Position numbers and translations under genes: made by a program. From contig JAAWGR010000001.1 in assembly GCA_022795445.1 (NCBI GenBank), forward strand, positions 84,743 through 148,742: DNA of 64,000 nucleotides, in the 5' to 3' direction. Origin of the DNA: Oscillibacter sp. GTDB taxonomy: Bacteria > Bacillota > Clostridia > Oscillospirales > Oscillospiraceae. Positions 37,801 to 47,559 of the stretch are shown here, piece by piece. Below the pieces are notes generated by a model. The model was not told where the DNA came from. It saw only the letters and a list, made by a program, of their open reading frames with translations, and did not search any database. Position 1 is the first letter of the stretch. Each line of letters starts with the position of its first letter.

Positions 37801-38803
37801 CGGTGTGGACCCGCAGAAAATCCCGCTGGACGACCCGGACACCATGTCCATTTTTACCTCCAGCAAGGTGCTGGGCTATGAGAACGATGACGTGTTAGGC
37901 CCCACAGGCGCAGTGGCGATCCCGGAGTTCAACACCCGCTTCACCCGGCAGATGCTGATTGATACGCAGCCGAAAGATTTTAATACGCTGGTCCGCCTCT
38001 CCGGTTTCTCCCACGGCACGGATGTGTGGCTGGGCAACGCTCGGGAACTGATCGTCAGCAAAACGGCCAGCGTTTTGGAAACCGTAGGATGCCGCGACGA
38101 TATCATGCTCTACCTGATCTCCAAAGGCTTGGACCCGAAAATGAGTTTTAAGATTATGGAGTCCGTGCGGAAGGGGAAGGTGAAAAAAGGCGGTTTCGAG
38201 CCCGGTTGGGAGGAGGCCATGCGGGAGCATGACGTGCCGGCGTGGTACATCGATTCCCTGGCAAAGATCGGCTACCTGTTCCCGAAGGCCCACGCGGTCG
38301 CCTATGTCATGATGGCTTTCCGGATCGCCTGGTATAAGGTCCATGAGCCGCTGGCGTTTTATGCGACTTTCTTCTCCGTCCGGGCAAAGGCTTTCGATGC
38401 GGAAATCTGCTGCGCGGGCAAAGATGCCGTGAAGAAGAAAATCCATGAGATCGAGAACAATAAAGGCGCCACCGCGGTGGAACAGTCCCTGATGACGACG
38501 CTGGAGGTTTGCTACGAGTTCTACCTCCGGGGCTTCCACTTTGAATCCATCGACATCTACCAATCCGAGGCCACCAAGTTCGTGATTACCGAAAACGGCC
38601 TGCGGCCGCCGTTCACCACCGTCCATGGCTTGGGCGAGGCGGCGGCGCTGGATACTGTGGAAAAACGGAAGGGTAAAGAGTTCATCTCGATTGAAGAATT
38701 CGCCATGTGCTGCAACAAGCTGTCCAAAACGCATGTCGAGCAGCTGAAGAAGCTGGGGGCGTTTGCGGGATTGGCCGAGACCAGCCAGATCACGTTGTTC
38801 TAA
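34823..38803 (+). CDS. polC: DNA polymerase III alpha subunit, PolC type
   Basis: PHP domain (VELHLHTKMSNMDALT), 3'-5' exonuclease (FDIETTGL), polymerase motifs (VPDIDLNFSGEYQ). Confidence 0.97.
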   Translation: MSKNIPFFEMFAELKVSAELRLRLAGTEVTHAWIDLTDKSIRMDLNTKNELAEEEIQHVKDALCVTYGFVSAELAIQYDAPPPPPAPAPSKSNGKPVKKTGKILMGNAIKGKVIPMEGLNVKMGTVTVAGKVFSVDFREKRQPGMWWASFEMTDGTNSVTVEKSAAAKEAQSLQASISPGMWLCVQGRMEPTYDGKDIQLAPQHINVIEHEERQDHAPVKRVELHLHTKMSNMDALTDVKEVIKEAIRWGHPAIAITDHGVAQAFPDAWHAAGDKIKILYGIEGYFINNLDDRIAVHGGLDCGLEDEIVCFDIETTGLKVDREEITEIGAVVLKNGEVCERFQTFVNPDKPLTPEIVGLTGITDSMLKDAPKPAEALAEFLQFVNGRPLAAHNAEFDIGFIRAGCRKAGLEFQPTYIDSLILAQNLLPELGKYKLDIVAEHLDLPAFNHHRASDDAATVAYMLIPFWRMLHEKGVDTLQGVNQEMEKLRPLGSKTNRFPKHIILLARNKTGLKNLYQMISASNLQYFKRVPIIPKSLLKEHREGVIVGSACEAGELFQAIKDHKDWAELKRIADFYDYLEIQPLCNNRFMLRNGDVQSEEDLREYNRIVVRLGEELGKPVCATGDVHFREPEDEVYRHILLASKKFPDANEPLPIYFKTTEEMLAEFSYLGEEKAYEVVVENTRLIADQVETFELLPKELFPPKLENSEEDLNRLVWEKVHRLYGDNPPQLIVDRLNVELGGILGKYDVVYMSAQKLVQRSLENGYLVGSRGSVGSSLAAYMSGITEVNSLPPHYRCPKCKNSEFIQDGSYGCGADMPDKVCPVCGTAYEKDGFDIPFETFLGFGGGKVPDIDLNFSGEYQAQAHRHAIEMFGETQVFRAGTIGTLADKTAYGFVRKYLEENGITAGRAEENRLTQGCVGVRRTTGQHPGGLVVVPADKSMEDFCPVQHPADADDSDTITTHFEYHSMEDNLLKLDMLGHDDPTMVRMMQDLTGVDPQKIPLDDPDTMSIFTSSKVLGYENDDVLGPTGAVAIPEFNTRFTRQMLIDTQPKDFNTLVRLSGFSHGTDVWLGNARELIVSKTASVLETVGCRDDIMLYLISKGLDPKMSFKIMESVRKGKVKKGGFEPGWEEAMREHDVPAWYIDSLAKIGYLFPKAHAVAYVMMAFRIAWYKVHEPLAFYATFFSVRAKAFDAEICCAGKDAVKKKIHEIENNKGATAVEQSLMTTLEVCYEFYLRGFHFESIDIYQSEATKFVITENGLRPPFTTVHGLGEAAALDTVEKRKGKEFISIEEFAMCCNKLSKTHVEQLKKLGAFAGLAETSQITLF

Positions 38804-38905
38804 AATGACGGCTCTATGGATTGCTTCTTGTGAAGTTTTCCAGTAGATTTTGCCGGCGAACTGTTGTACAATCATTTTACTGTTTTTGAAAGGAGCTTAT
38901 GGATT

Positions 38906-39418
38906 ATGCTGAGCGAAAAAGTTGCCGCACTGCTGAACGAGCAGGTCAACAAGGAGTTTTATTCTGCTTACCTTTACCTGGACTTCTCCAACTACTTTGA
39001 GGCCCGGGGACTCGACGGCTTTGCCAACTGGTACAAAATTCAGGCCCAGGAGGAACGGGACCACGCAATGCTGTTCTACCAGTACCTCCAGAACAACAAT
39101 GCAAAAGTGACCTTGGAAGCCATTGCCAAACCGGACAAGGTGCTGGACAGCGATATGACCGTGTTGAAGTGTGGGTTAGAACATGAGCTGTATGTTACCG
39201 GGCTGATCAACGACCTGTATGCCGCCGCCTATGAGGTGAAGGATTTCCGCACGATGCAGTTCCTGGACTGGTTCGTCAAGGAACAGGGCGAGGAAGAGAC
39301 CAATGCAAACGACTTGATCTCCAAAATGGAGCTGTTTGGCTCCGACCCTAAGAGCCTGTACATGCTCAACAGCGAGCTGGCTGGACGGACATACAACGCG
39401 CCGTCCCTGACCCTGTAA
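38906..39418 (+). CDS. ftnA: Ferritin
   Basis: LLNEQVNKEFYSAYLYLDFSNYFEARGLDGFANWYKIQAQEERDHAM. Confidence 0.93.
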   Translation: MLSEKVAALLNEQVNKEFYSAYLYLDFSNYFEARGLDGFANWYKIQAQEERDHAMLFYQYLQNNNAKVTLEAIAKPDKVLDSDMTVLKCGLEHELYVTGLINDLYAAAYEVKDFRTMQFLDWFVKEQGEEETNANDLISKMELFGSDPKSLYMLNSELAGRTYNAPSLTL

Positions 39419-39424
39419 GCGGCT

Positions 39425-40183
39425 ATGCAGTACAGCCTGACCGCCGCGGAAATTTTAAAACGTCTGGGGTTTCAGGAACCGGTGGGACGGGAATACCTGA
39501 ATGCGTTAAAGCAGGAATGCGGCATTCCGCTGCCCAGGGTTTATGAGGAATTTATGGAAGTTGCGGATAATTGTCTGCTCCTGTCCACCAGTGACATCTG
39601 GCCCGGACAGATGATTCCCTTTGAACAAAGGCCGTGTCTTCTGTACAGCCGCTTGTCGGAGGCGGAAAAGGCGCAGACTGGCGATTATTTGGAAATCGGC
39701 AGCGATTATGGGGCTGGGATTGTGACCTTCGGTATTCGCGTGGAGGATTTGGAGCAGGAGGACCCGCCGGTTTACTTACAGCATGAGGCGGAGCCGGTGA
39801 CCCAGTGGCGGATTGCGTACGAAAAACTGTCTGGGTTCCTCCAGGAGGCGGTTTTGAACGCCCTGGCGCTGGTGGATTACGGCACCGCAGAGGAACAAGC
39901 GGGGGGATATGGCTGGGAATACACGGATTACCTTATGGAATATTGGGAGTCCCATGCGGAGGAGGATGGCGAAGAGGAGGAGGAAGATGGTTCCTTTGTC
40001 ACGGAAGATACCCTGCTCCAGAAAGGGATAGATCCTTCCAAGGTGAAGTGGTACGAGTGCATAAACGGCGGTAAGACCTTCTGCTGTTATGACGAAGCGG
40101 CGGACGTGTTTTACACAGGCCGCTGGGACTGGGAGGAGGAAAATACCCTGTACACCATTGCCCGTACACACGCAGACGATTAA
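39425..40183 (+). CDS. SMI1/KNR4 (SUKH)-like protein
   Basis: ALKQECGIPLPRVYEEFMEVADNCLLLSTSDIWPGQMIPF resembles SUKH-fold architecture. Confidence 0.5.
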   Translation: MQYSLTAAEILKRLGFQEPVGREYLNALKQECGIPLPRVYEEFMEVADNCLLLSTSDIWPGQMIPFEQRPCLLYSRLSEAEKAQTGDYLEIGSDYGAGIVTFGIRVEDLEQEDPPVYLQHEAEPVTQWRIAYEKLSGFLQEAVLNALALVDYGTAEEQAGGYGWEYTDYLMEYWESHAEEDGEEEEEDGSFVTEDTLLQKGIDPSKVKWYECINGGKTFCCYDEAADVFYTGRWDWEEENTLYTIARTHADD

Positions 40184-40201
40184 CCCCTTGCAGCATTGGC
40201 T

Positions 40202-40240
40202 GAAACGGCGTGTAGACGAAAAGTCTATGCGCCGTTTTTG
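40202..40240 (+). terminator. Intrinsic terminator
   Basis: AAACGGCGTGTAGACGAAAAGTCTATGCGCCGTTTTTG. Confidence 0.8.
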
Positions 40241-40287
40241 GGGATGGATGCGCAGAGTGTTGGTTTAAAGAAAAAGGGGGGCGGTAT

Positions 40288-41340
40288 GTGAAGATTTTTA
40301 TCATGATTGGCGCGGCGGTTTTGGGATTTATCAACCTGTTCATCCCCATCCTCCCAGTACACGAGGATGATGCAGACTGGATCGTCGACGGCAGTTATTT
40401 TGGCTATTTTTACGACGACGGATGCGAAGAAAAAGTCATGAACCAGTTTTTGGGCCTGGTGGAGGCGGAGGATTTCGACAGCATTTTCAGCATTTTTTCG
40501 GAAGAAGTGAAACGGAGCTGCTCCGCTGAGCTGGAAGAAGGAATCCCAGAGCTGGTAGAGTTTCTCAATAACCGTGTTACCTCCTGGGAGTATTCTGGCA
40601 GCTACAGCAACCGCGGCGGCGGCGCGGGCCCGGCCGACCGGACAATGCGGTTCCTGCTGCATACCGCAGAGGGGGTTTACCGCTTTACCATCCATGATTA
40701 CATAGTATTCAGCTATGACAAAAAAACACCCTCCTCAAGGGCAGGCTTCCACAGCATCACGATTTTCCCCGAGGAGATGTTTGGGGAATATTTGGAGTTC
40801 TGTATGGGGAAGGATGGCGTTCACATTGTCTATCGGGCCGCGGGCGAAAATGAGGCGGCGGCCAAAGGCCGGGAGCTGATGGAGCAGTGGATGGAACTGT
40901 CCGCGGCGAAGGACGTTGACGGGTTTTATGAGCAGTTTGCGCCATCGGTAAAGAACGGCACAGGCATGGAGAGGCTTCCGGAGGAAATCCAGGAGCTGGA
41001 AGACATCCTGGGCAATCAGGTTACCTCTTGGGAGCCGCATTCCTGGACGCAGTACGACGAAACGGAGACATACGATCAACGAAGCTGTGAGGAATACTTT
41101 TTCGACCTGCATACAGAGGCGGCGGATTACTTTTGCGGCGTTTACTGGACGACCTACGATAAAAACCATGATGAAAACGTAGGACTGCAAAGTGTGTCGC
41201 TGTTCCTTTGGATGGAGGAGGACGAAGTGCGGGAAGCTCCCTTTGCGACCTACAGAGGCTTTTATGATGCCTGTACCGCTGGCCGGGAGAACCCAGGGGT
41301 TTCTATTATTTTGGAATACCCAACAGAATACGAGGAATAA
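40288..41340 (+). CDS. Exported protein with two tandem DUF5104-like domains
   Basis: Internal duplication: MNQFLGLVEAEDFDSIFSIFSEEVKRS...LVEFLNNRVTSWEYSGSY vs MEQWMELSAAKDVDGFYEQFAPSVKNG...LEDILGNQVTSWEPHSWT. Confidence 0.65.
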   Translation: MKIFIMIGAAVLGFINLFIPILPVHEDDADWIVDGSYFGYFYDDGCEEKVMNQFLGLVEAEDFDSIFSIFSEEVKRSCSAELEEGIPELVEFLNNRVTSWEYSGSYSNRGGGAGPADRTMRFLLHTAEGVYRFTIHDYIVFSYDKKTPSSRAGFHSITIFPEEMFGEYLEFCMGKDGVHIVYRAAGENEAAAKGRELMEQWMELSAAKDVDGFYEQFAPSVKNGTGMERLPEEIQELEDILGNQVTSWEPHSWTQYDETETYDQRSCEEYFFDLHTEAADYFCGVYWTTYDKNHDENVGLQSVSLFLWMEEDEVREAPFATYRGFYDACTAGRENPGVSIILEYPTEYEE

Positions 41341-41347
41341 GCAGAAA

Positions 41348-41385
41348 CAAAGGCGGCATGGTTTTGAACCATACCGCCTTTTATG
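41348..41385. terminator. Bidirectional intrinsic terminator
   Basis: AAAGGCGGCATGGTTTTGAACCATACCGCCTTTT. Confidence 0.8.
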
Positions 41386-41392
41386 CACCTTG

Positions 41393-41788
41393 TTAACCTT
41401 CCAATTTAGCGCTGCACTTTGCCAGGAACTTTTCGTTCTGGATGACGGCGCGGGTATGCATCCCTTTCCCGATTGGGCCCTTCTCATCCCAAGCGGAGAC
41501 CTTGAATTGCACCATCCGGCTGTTTTCCGAAACACCGGTGATTTCCGCCTCTGCCCAGACCTTCATGCCGATAGGGGTAGGGGCGTCGTGGCTGATATCC
41601 AGATGGGTGCCCACGCTGCCCTGTCCGTCTTCCAGGAAGGTCTGGAGGCAGGTGCAGGCGGCGTTTTCCATCATGGCGGCCATGAAGGGCGTGCCGAATA
41701 CGGGGAGTGCGCCGGAGCCGAGTGCTTCCGCGGTGATTTCATAGGCAACGGTTTGTTCTACCTGGCATTTGGTCCCAATCACAATCAT
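41393..41788 (-). CDS. Hotdog thioesterase (FlK/YbgC-like)
   Basis: VFGTPFMAAMMENAACTCLQTFLEDGQGSVGTHLDISHDAPTPIGMKV; ATG 41788. Confidence 0.85.
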   Translation of the reverse strand: MIVIGTKCQVEQTVAYEITAEALGSGALPVFGTPFMAAMMENAACTCLQTFLEDGQGSVGTHLDISHDAPTPIGMKVWAEAEITGVSENSRMVQFKVSAWDEKGPIGKGMHTRAVIQNEKFLAKCSAKLEG

Positions 41789-41808
41789 GAGGGATTCTCC
41801 TTTCGCAA

Positions 41809-42897
41809 TTAGATGCCCAATTCTGTCCAAAGGTCGTTGTAGAGGGTACGGGTTTCTGCGGGGAGCACGAGATAAGCCTCACAGTTGTCCAGGACCTCCT
41901 GGGGCGCGGCCATAACCTCATAACGGCCCTGGTCAAGGGGTTCGCCGTAGGTTTCTTCGTAATAGGCGGGGTAATCTTCCAGGACCTGGGTGTTGGGGGA
42001 GGCGTAGCCGATATAATCCATATTGGCCATGCTGGCCTCGTTGGAGGCCATAAAGTTGATCCAGGCTTCCGCCTCCTCTTTGTGCTGCGCATCCTTGAGG
42101 ACGCACATGGCGTCGACGAACCAGTTCGACCCCTCCTTGGGGACAACGAAAACCAGGTCGGGGTTATTGTCCAGCATGGTAAGGTAGTCGCCGGCGTAAT
42201 AAGCGCAGATAGCCGCGTTTCCGCCCTCCATTTTTAGGAAGGTTTCATCCATGAAGAACCCTTGGTAAACACCGTTGTTTTTGGCGTCCGACAGGAGCTG
42301 GAACGCCTCGCGGATTTCGGCCTCATTGGTGGTGTTGACGGAGTAGCCAAGGTAAATCAGGGCGATGCCCAAAGCGTCGCGGGAGTTGCGGATCATGAGG
42401 ACGTTGTTGGAGTACGCCGGGTCAAACATGGCGCTCCAGCTGGTGATGGGGGCGTCCACCATGGTGCTGTTGTAGATGATGCCCACCGTGCCCCAGGTGT
42501 AGGGAACGGTATATTTGTTTTCCGGGTCATAGGGCAGGTTTTGAAACCGGCTGTCCACTTCGGAGAAGTTGGGGATGTTGTCAAAGTTCAGCTCCGCAAG
42601 CCGGTCTTCCTCTATGAGCTGGGATATCATATAATCAGAAGGTACCACAACGTCAAAATCCGCGCCGCCCATACTCAAAAGCGAATAGAGCGCTTCATTG
42701 CTTTCCGCGGTGCTGTAATTAACCTTGATGCCGGTTTCTTCCTCAAATTGGTAAATCAAGTCCTCGTCAATATACTCCCCCCAGCTGCAAACATTCACTT
42801 CCCGTTTTGCGCCGTTCGAGCCGCCGGTACTGCCGCCGCAGCCAGCCAGTGCCAAACACATCGCCATGATGAGGGCGAGAGCCGCTGTCTTTTTCAA
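41809..42897 (-). CDS. potD: Spermidine/putrescine ABC transporter substrate-binding protein PotD
   Basis: Lipobox LALAGCGG; NVCSWGEYIDEDLIYQFEEETGIKVNY; adjacent to potCBA. Confidence 0.94.
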   Translation of the reverse strand: MKKTAALALIMAMCLALAGCGGSTGGSNGAKREVNVCSWGEYIDEDLIYQFEEETGIKVNYSTAESNEALYSLLSMGGADFDVVVPSDYMISQLIEEDRLAELNFDNIPNFSEVDSRFQNLPYDPENKYTVPYTWGTVGIIYNSTMVDAPITSWSAMFDPAYSNNVLMIRNSRDALGIALIYLGYSVNTTNEAEIREAFQLLSDAKNNGVYQGFFMDETFLKMEGGNAAICAYYAGDYLTMLDNNPDLVFVVPKEGSNWFVDAMCVLKDAQHKEEAEAWINFMASNEASMANMDYIGYASPNTQVLEDYPAYYEETYGEPLDQGRYEVMAAPQEVLDNCEAYLVLPAETRTLYNDLWTELGI

Positions 42898-42958
42898 TTG
42901 ATCATTCCTCCAGTTTTGATGTTGAATTTATTCTCCAGGCCCGCGGGCCGTGAGAACC

Positions 42959-43828
42959 TCAGGATTTTCGCCGCTGGGCTTCCAGGCGCTGCTCCAGGCG
43001 GGCCTCCCGGATGTTCACCGCCGCCAGAAGGAGCAGGACGGTCACAAACAGCAGGGTGGAGACGGCGTTGATCTGGGGATTCACCTTCTTTTTCGTCATG
43101 CCGTAGATGGTTACGGCCAGGGTGGAGGCGGAAGAACCTGCGGTAAAATAGCTGATGACGAAATCATCAATGCTCATGGTAAAAGCCGTCAGTGCGCCGG
43201 AGACGATGCCGGGCTTGATTTCCGGCAGGACAACCTTCCAAAATGCCTGCATCCAGGTGCAGCCCAGGTCCTGGGCCGCGTCGATGAGGTTTTTGTCCAT
43301 CTGCCGCAGCTTGGGGCCAACGGATAGGATGACATAAGGAATGTTGAAGGTAATATGGGCGATCAGCATGGTGCCGAAGCCCATGGACAGGTGAACAGGG
43401 AGCTGGAACAGCCCCAGGCTGTTGAACCAGCTTGCAAAGTTCCCCCAGAATGCGAAAAAGGCGACAAACAAAAGGCACAGGCTTACGCCAGTGACAATAT
43501 CTGCATTCATCATAGGGATGTTGTTGACGGTCATCAGAGGGGAGCGCACCCGCCGGCGCATGGAGTAGAACCCGATGGCCGCGGAAGTCCCTGCGATGGT
43601 GGCGATCAGCGTCGCCAGGAGGGACACCAGGAGGGTGATGTAGACGCTCTGCATGATCAGGCGGTTGTGGAAGAGCTGGCTATACCAGGTGAGGGAAAAG
43701 CCTTTCCAAACCATATTGCTGTTCCCCGCGTTGAAGGAAAAGATAATCAGCAGGAAAACCGGCGCATATAGGAACAAAAATACCAGCGCCATGACCACAC
43801 GGTTAAAAACAGAGCCGCCGCGCTTCAT
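42959..43828 (-). CDS. potC: Spermidine/putrescine ABC transporter permease PotC
   Basis: Binding-protein-dependent permease with EAA-type loop (IDAAQDLGCTWMQAFWKVVLPEIKPGI). Confidence 0.93.
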   Translation of the reverse strand: MKRGGSVFNRVVMALVFLFLYAPVFLLIIFSFNAGNSNMVWKGFSLTWYSQLFHNRLIMQSVYITLLVSLLATLIATIAGTSAAIGFYSMRRRVRSPLMTVNNIPMMNADIVTGVSLCLLFVAFFAFWGNFASWFNSLGLFQLPVHLSMGFGTMLIAHITFNIPYVILSVGPKLRQMDKNLIDAAQDLGCTWMQAFWKVVLPEIKPGIVSGALTAFTMSIDDFVISYFTAGSSASTLAVTIYGMTKKKVNPQINAVSTLLFVTVLLLLAAVNIREARLEQRLEAQRRKS

Positions 43829-44679
43829 AGCATCACCGCCTGTTCTTCCCCCTCGCCGAAGCGGTTCATCACCCACATGCACAGCACCACAATCACCATC
43901 ATCACCAGCGCAATGGCCGAACCGAGCTGGGGATTGTACGCGCCGCCAAGGAACTGCTGCTCGATCAGGTCGCCCAGCAGGATGCGGGTCCCGCCGCCCA
44001 GCATAGTGCTGATGGCAAAGGTCGACACCGACGGCACAAAGACCATCGTAATGCCGGAGAGGACGCCCGGCAGGCTCAAGGGCAGGATCACCCGCCGGAA
44101 CACGTTGAGATTATCCGCCCCCAGGTCCTGGGCGGCCTCCAGCAGGGACGCGTCCATCTTGATAATCACAGAGTAAATCGGCAGGATCATAAACGGCAGG
44201 TAGTTATACACCATGCCCAGAACGACGGCCCCCTGTGTGTTCATCATGGGGAAAAAGGAGAGGTTCGTTCCAAAGATACGGTTCCAAAGGTTGATTATGC
44301 CGGTGCTTTGGAAAAATTGGTTCAAAAGCCCGTTGTTCTCCAGAATTGCCATCCAGGAGTAGGTGCGGAGGAGGAAGTTCATCCACATCGGCAGCATGAT
44401 TAAGACCATCGCAAGCCGCTGGAAACGGGGGCCCTCCTTGCTCATCATATAAGATACCGGGTAGCCTACGGCAAGGCAGATCACCGTCGCAATGATTGCC
44501 AGCTTGAAGGAGCGGCCAAATACGACGGCATAAGTGCCCATCCGGGCAAAATTCGCCAGCGTAAAGCCGCCGGCGCCGCTGGAGAAAGCATAGACCACCA
44601 CCATGATAATTGGCGCGACGACAAACAGGGCCATCCAGACCACATACGGGACGGCGAACAGGGAGAGCTTACGTTTCAT
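43825..44679 (-). CDS. potB: Spermidine/putrescine ABC transporter permease PotB
   Basis: EAA loop [29 protein letters not shown]; overlaps potC start. Confidence 0.93.
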   Translation of the reverse strand: MKRKLSLFAVPYVVWMALFVVAPIIMVVVYAFSSGAGGFTLANFARMGTYAVVFGRSFKLAIIATVICLAVGYPVSYMMSKEGPRFQRLAMVLIMLPMWMNFLLRTYSWMAILENNGLLNQFFQSTGIINLWNRIFGTNLSFFPMMNTQGAVVLGMVYNYLPFMILPIYSVIIKMDASLLEAAQDLGADNLNVFRRVILPLSLPGVLSGITMVFVPSVSTFAISTMLGGGTRILLGDLIEQQFLGGAYNPQLGSAIALVMMVIVVLCMWVMNRFGEGEEQAVML

Positions 44680-45835
44680 CTTCGTCCTCCTCCGCCTCGG
44701 CGTCGTCCAGTTCGTCATATGCGTCGGAGAAGGAGGAATAGTCGCCAAACATGCCCGAATATTGGCTTTTTTTCATCACATGGATGCCGTCCGGGTCGAT
44801 CTTGATGCCGATGCGCGCTCCTACCGGGGAATGGTCCGTCGTCTGGATCAGCCATTTGAACCCGCGGAAGTCCACAATGATATCATATTGCATCCCTTTG
44901 AAGGTCACGCCGGTGACGGTGCCGGTCAGCTGGCCCTGCTCCACGGGCACGATGTCGATGTCCTCGGGCCGGATGACCACATCCACCGGCTCGTTTTCAC
45001 CGAACCCGCCGTCCAGGCAGGGGAACTGGCGGCCATACATTTGGACCAGCTTATCCCGCACCATGATGCCGTCAATGATGTTGGATTCGCCGATAAAATC
45101 CGCCACAAAGGCATTTTTCGGCTCATTATAAATATCCTCTGGGGTACCGATCTGTTGGATGGAGCCCTGGTCCATGACGACGATGGTGTCGGACATGGTG
45201 AGGGCTTCCTCCTGATCGTGGGTCACATATATAAACGTAATGCCCACCTGCTGCTGGATGCGCTTCAATTCGATCTGCATATCCTTCCGCAGCTTCAAAT
45301 CCAGCGCGCCCAGGGGTTCATCCAGCAGCAAGACCTTCGGCCGGTTCACCAGCGCCCGGGCGATGGCCACCCGCTGCTGCTGCCCGCCGGAAAGAGCCTC
45401 GGGCTTGCGGTGCTCAAACCCTTTGAGGCTGATAACCTCCAGCATTTCCATCACCCGCTCCCGGATTTCTTCCTCCGGGAGTTTTCCTTTCCGCTTTGGG
45501 TTCTTTGGGTCGGGAATCTTCTGCATCCGGAGGCCAAAGGCGATGTTTTCAAACACGTTCAAATGCGGGAAGAGGGCGTATTTCTGGAAAACGGTGTTGA
45601 TCTGCCGCTGATGGGGCGGAACGTCGTTAATCCTCACACCGTCGAACAGCACGTCTCCCGACGCAGGCGCCGAGAAACCGCCGATGATCCGCAGCGTGGT
45701 GGTTTTGCCGCACCCGCTGGGTCCAAGCAGTGTGAGGAATTCTTTGTCATTGATATAAAGATTTAAGTGATCGAGAACCAGCTCGTCGTCGTACGCCATG
45801 CAGAGGTCCCGCAGGCGAATCAACTCTTTGGACAT
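44669..45835 (-). CDS. potA: Spermidine/putrescine ABC transporter ATPase PotA
   Basis: Walker [10 protein letters not shown], signature [15 protein letters not shown], Walker [14 protein letters not shown]-terminal TOBE. Confidence 0.95.
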   Translation of the reverse strand: MSKELIRLRDLCMAYDDELVLDHLNLYINDKEFLTLLGPSGCGKTTTLRIIGGFSAPASGDVLFDGVRINDVPPHQRQINTVFQKYALFPHLNVFENIAFGLRMQKIPDPKNPKRKGKLPEEEIRERVMEMLEVISLKGFEHRKPEALSGGQQQRVAIARALVNRPKVLLLDEPLGALDLKLRKDMQIELKRIQQQVGITFIYVTHDQEEALTMSDTIVVMDQGSIQQIGTPEDIYNEPKNAFVADFIGESNIIDGIMVRDKLVQMYGRQFPCLDGGFGENEPVDVVIRPEDIDIVPVEQGQLTGTVTGVTFKGMQYDIIVDFRGFKWLIQTTDHSPVGARIGIKIDPDGIHVMKKSQYSGMFGDYSSFSDAYDELDDAEAEEDEDET

Positions 45836-45976
45836 GTATCCTCCCCCATTTCACCATAATTTGGATTTTACCTTTTTTCGATGCCTCTTTTCTCTGTTGA
45901 GGGGGAACCTTTCTCGTCGAAATTCAGCAATGACTGCATGATACCGAAACTTGCCCCAAAAGTCAAGGGAATTGCT

Positions 45977-46957
45977 TCATTTTGTGCCGGAATTTTCGTT
46001 CCGGGGAAAATAGATGTTTTGGAAAGGAACGTCTTCCACGGTGAAGACCTTCCCCCGCAGGTAGTTCAGGATTCCGGCGTCTGTTGGGAACCGGAACGCC
46101 AGCCGGTAGGCGTAGAGGGCCTGGCGGGTTTCATGGCAGCGGCGGTTAATGGCTCCGCTGCCGTATTTCCCATCTCCCAGGAGGGGGCAGCCGATCTCCG
46201 CCATGGAGACGCGGATCTGGTGGGTGCGGCCCGTCAGCAGGCGGCACTCCACCAGGGAGAATTCGCCGCGGGATTCCAGGGTTTTGTAGAGTGTGGCGGC
46301 GGTTTTGCCGCCGGGGACGGGACGGCGGTGGAAGGTGACCCGTTTTTTGGCCTCGTCTTTTCGCAAAAAGCCCTCGATTTTCCCCTGGGGCGGGTTTGGA
46401 TGGCCCACAGTGATGCAGAGGTAAGATTTTTCCAGCTCATGGGCGCGGATTTTTTCGTTGAGGATGCGGAGAGCCTCCGCGTTTTTGGCCGCGATTACAA
46501 TGCCGCCGGTGTTGCGGTCGATCCGGTTGCAGAGGGCGGGGGTGAAGGCGTTTTCCTCCCGGGGCCGCCACTCCCGTTTCTGGTACAGGTATGCTTGGAT
46601 ATGGTTGATAAGGGTGTTGACCTTCTCCGTCTCGTCGGCGTGGACCACCAGGCCGGGGCGCTTATCGGCCAGGAGCAGGTTCTCGTCCTCATAGACAATG
46701 TTCAGCTTGGGCTGGAAGATGGAGAGGAAGAGATTTTCCTCCCGGGGCTTGTCAAAGAACTCATCGTTGATGTATAATTGCAGTATATCCCCGCATTTCA
46801 GTCGGGTATCCCGTTTTGCGCCCTTGCCGTTGACTTTCACGCGCTTGAGGCGGATGTATTTTTGCAGCAGGGCGGCAGGCAATAGGGGCAGGCTTTTCGA
46901 CACAAAACGGTCGAGGCGCTGTCCGGCGTCGTTTTTGCCAATGGTAAGCTCCCGCAT
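45977..46957 (-). CDS. RluA-family 23S rRNA pseudouridine synthase
   Basis: LCNRIDRNTGGIVIAAKN active-site motif; RLLTGRTHQIRVSMA; S4-like N-term. Confidence 0.94.
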   Translation of the reverse strand: MRELTIGKNDAGQRLDRFVSKSLPLLPAALLQKYIRLKRVKVNGKGAKRDTRLKCGDILQLYINDEFFDKPREENLFLSIFQPKLNIVYEDENLLLADKRPGLVVHADETEKVNTLINHIQAYLYQKREWRPREENAFTPALCNRIDRNTGGIVIAAKNAEALRILNEKIRAHELEKSYLCITVGHPNPPQGKIEGFLRKDEAKKRVTFHRRPVPGGKTAATLYKTLESRGEFSLVECRLLTGRTHQIRVSMAEIGCPLLGDGKYGSGAINRRCHETRQALYAYRLAFRFPTDAGILNYLRGKVFTVEDVPFQNIYFPRNENSGTK

Positions 46958-47026
46958 AATGGACCTCCTCTTTGGGGGATATTTGGGACTCTATCATACT
47001 TGGTTTCTGCGAAATTGTAAAGGGGG

Positions 47027-47548
47027 ATGCTTATGAAACCGTTTAAGAAACCACTTTTGGAAAAACCGCTTCCTAGTAAGCGGTTTCCGCGTTGTACATA
47101 TGCCAAAGGGGAGGATACCCTCCTCAGCGATCTGGTCCTGCTGGGCTTTGCCAAGCCGTTCTCGCTTTTCGTGAGCGCGGAAACGTCGCTGGATACCCGC
47201 GCCGTGGAAACCGCCGCCGCATTTTTTGACAGAGCGGATTATTGGAACGCGCATTGCCGGGAGCTTCTGCTTTCCTTTCAGCCGGGCAGTGAGGAGGGCG
47301 TGCTGCTGGAAGAATATTTTAAATTTTTCCGCGAAGAATTTCCGAAGGACCTGGGCGAAGCAACCAAAAAGGAGCTGGTCAAACGTCTCCGCTTTAAGGG
47401 AATGGCCTCTTACGAAAGGGGCCTGAAACAGCGGCTGGCAGTGGATTTTACGCTGGGGTATCATCAGGTCCTCTGCATGAAATTTGACGCGAAGCACCGT
47501 TTCGCTGATATCTCTTGGGACAGCCGAGGCGGGCAATCTGCCTTTTAG
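47027..47548 (+). CDS. Hypothetical protein
   Basis: Intact 173-aa ORF with upstream RBS, low overlap with other frames. Confidence 0.6.
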   Translation: MLMKPFKKPLLEKPLPSKRFPRCTYAKGEDTLLSDLVLLGFAKPFSLFVSAETSLDTRAVETAAAFFDRADYWNAHCRELLLSFQPGSEEGVLLEEYFKFFREEFPKDLGEATKKELVKRLRFKGMASYERGLKQRLAVDFTLGYHQVLCMKFDAKHRFADISWDSRGGQSAF

Positions 47549-47559
47549 GAGGAAACGGC

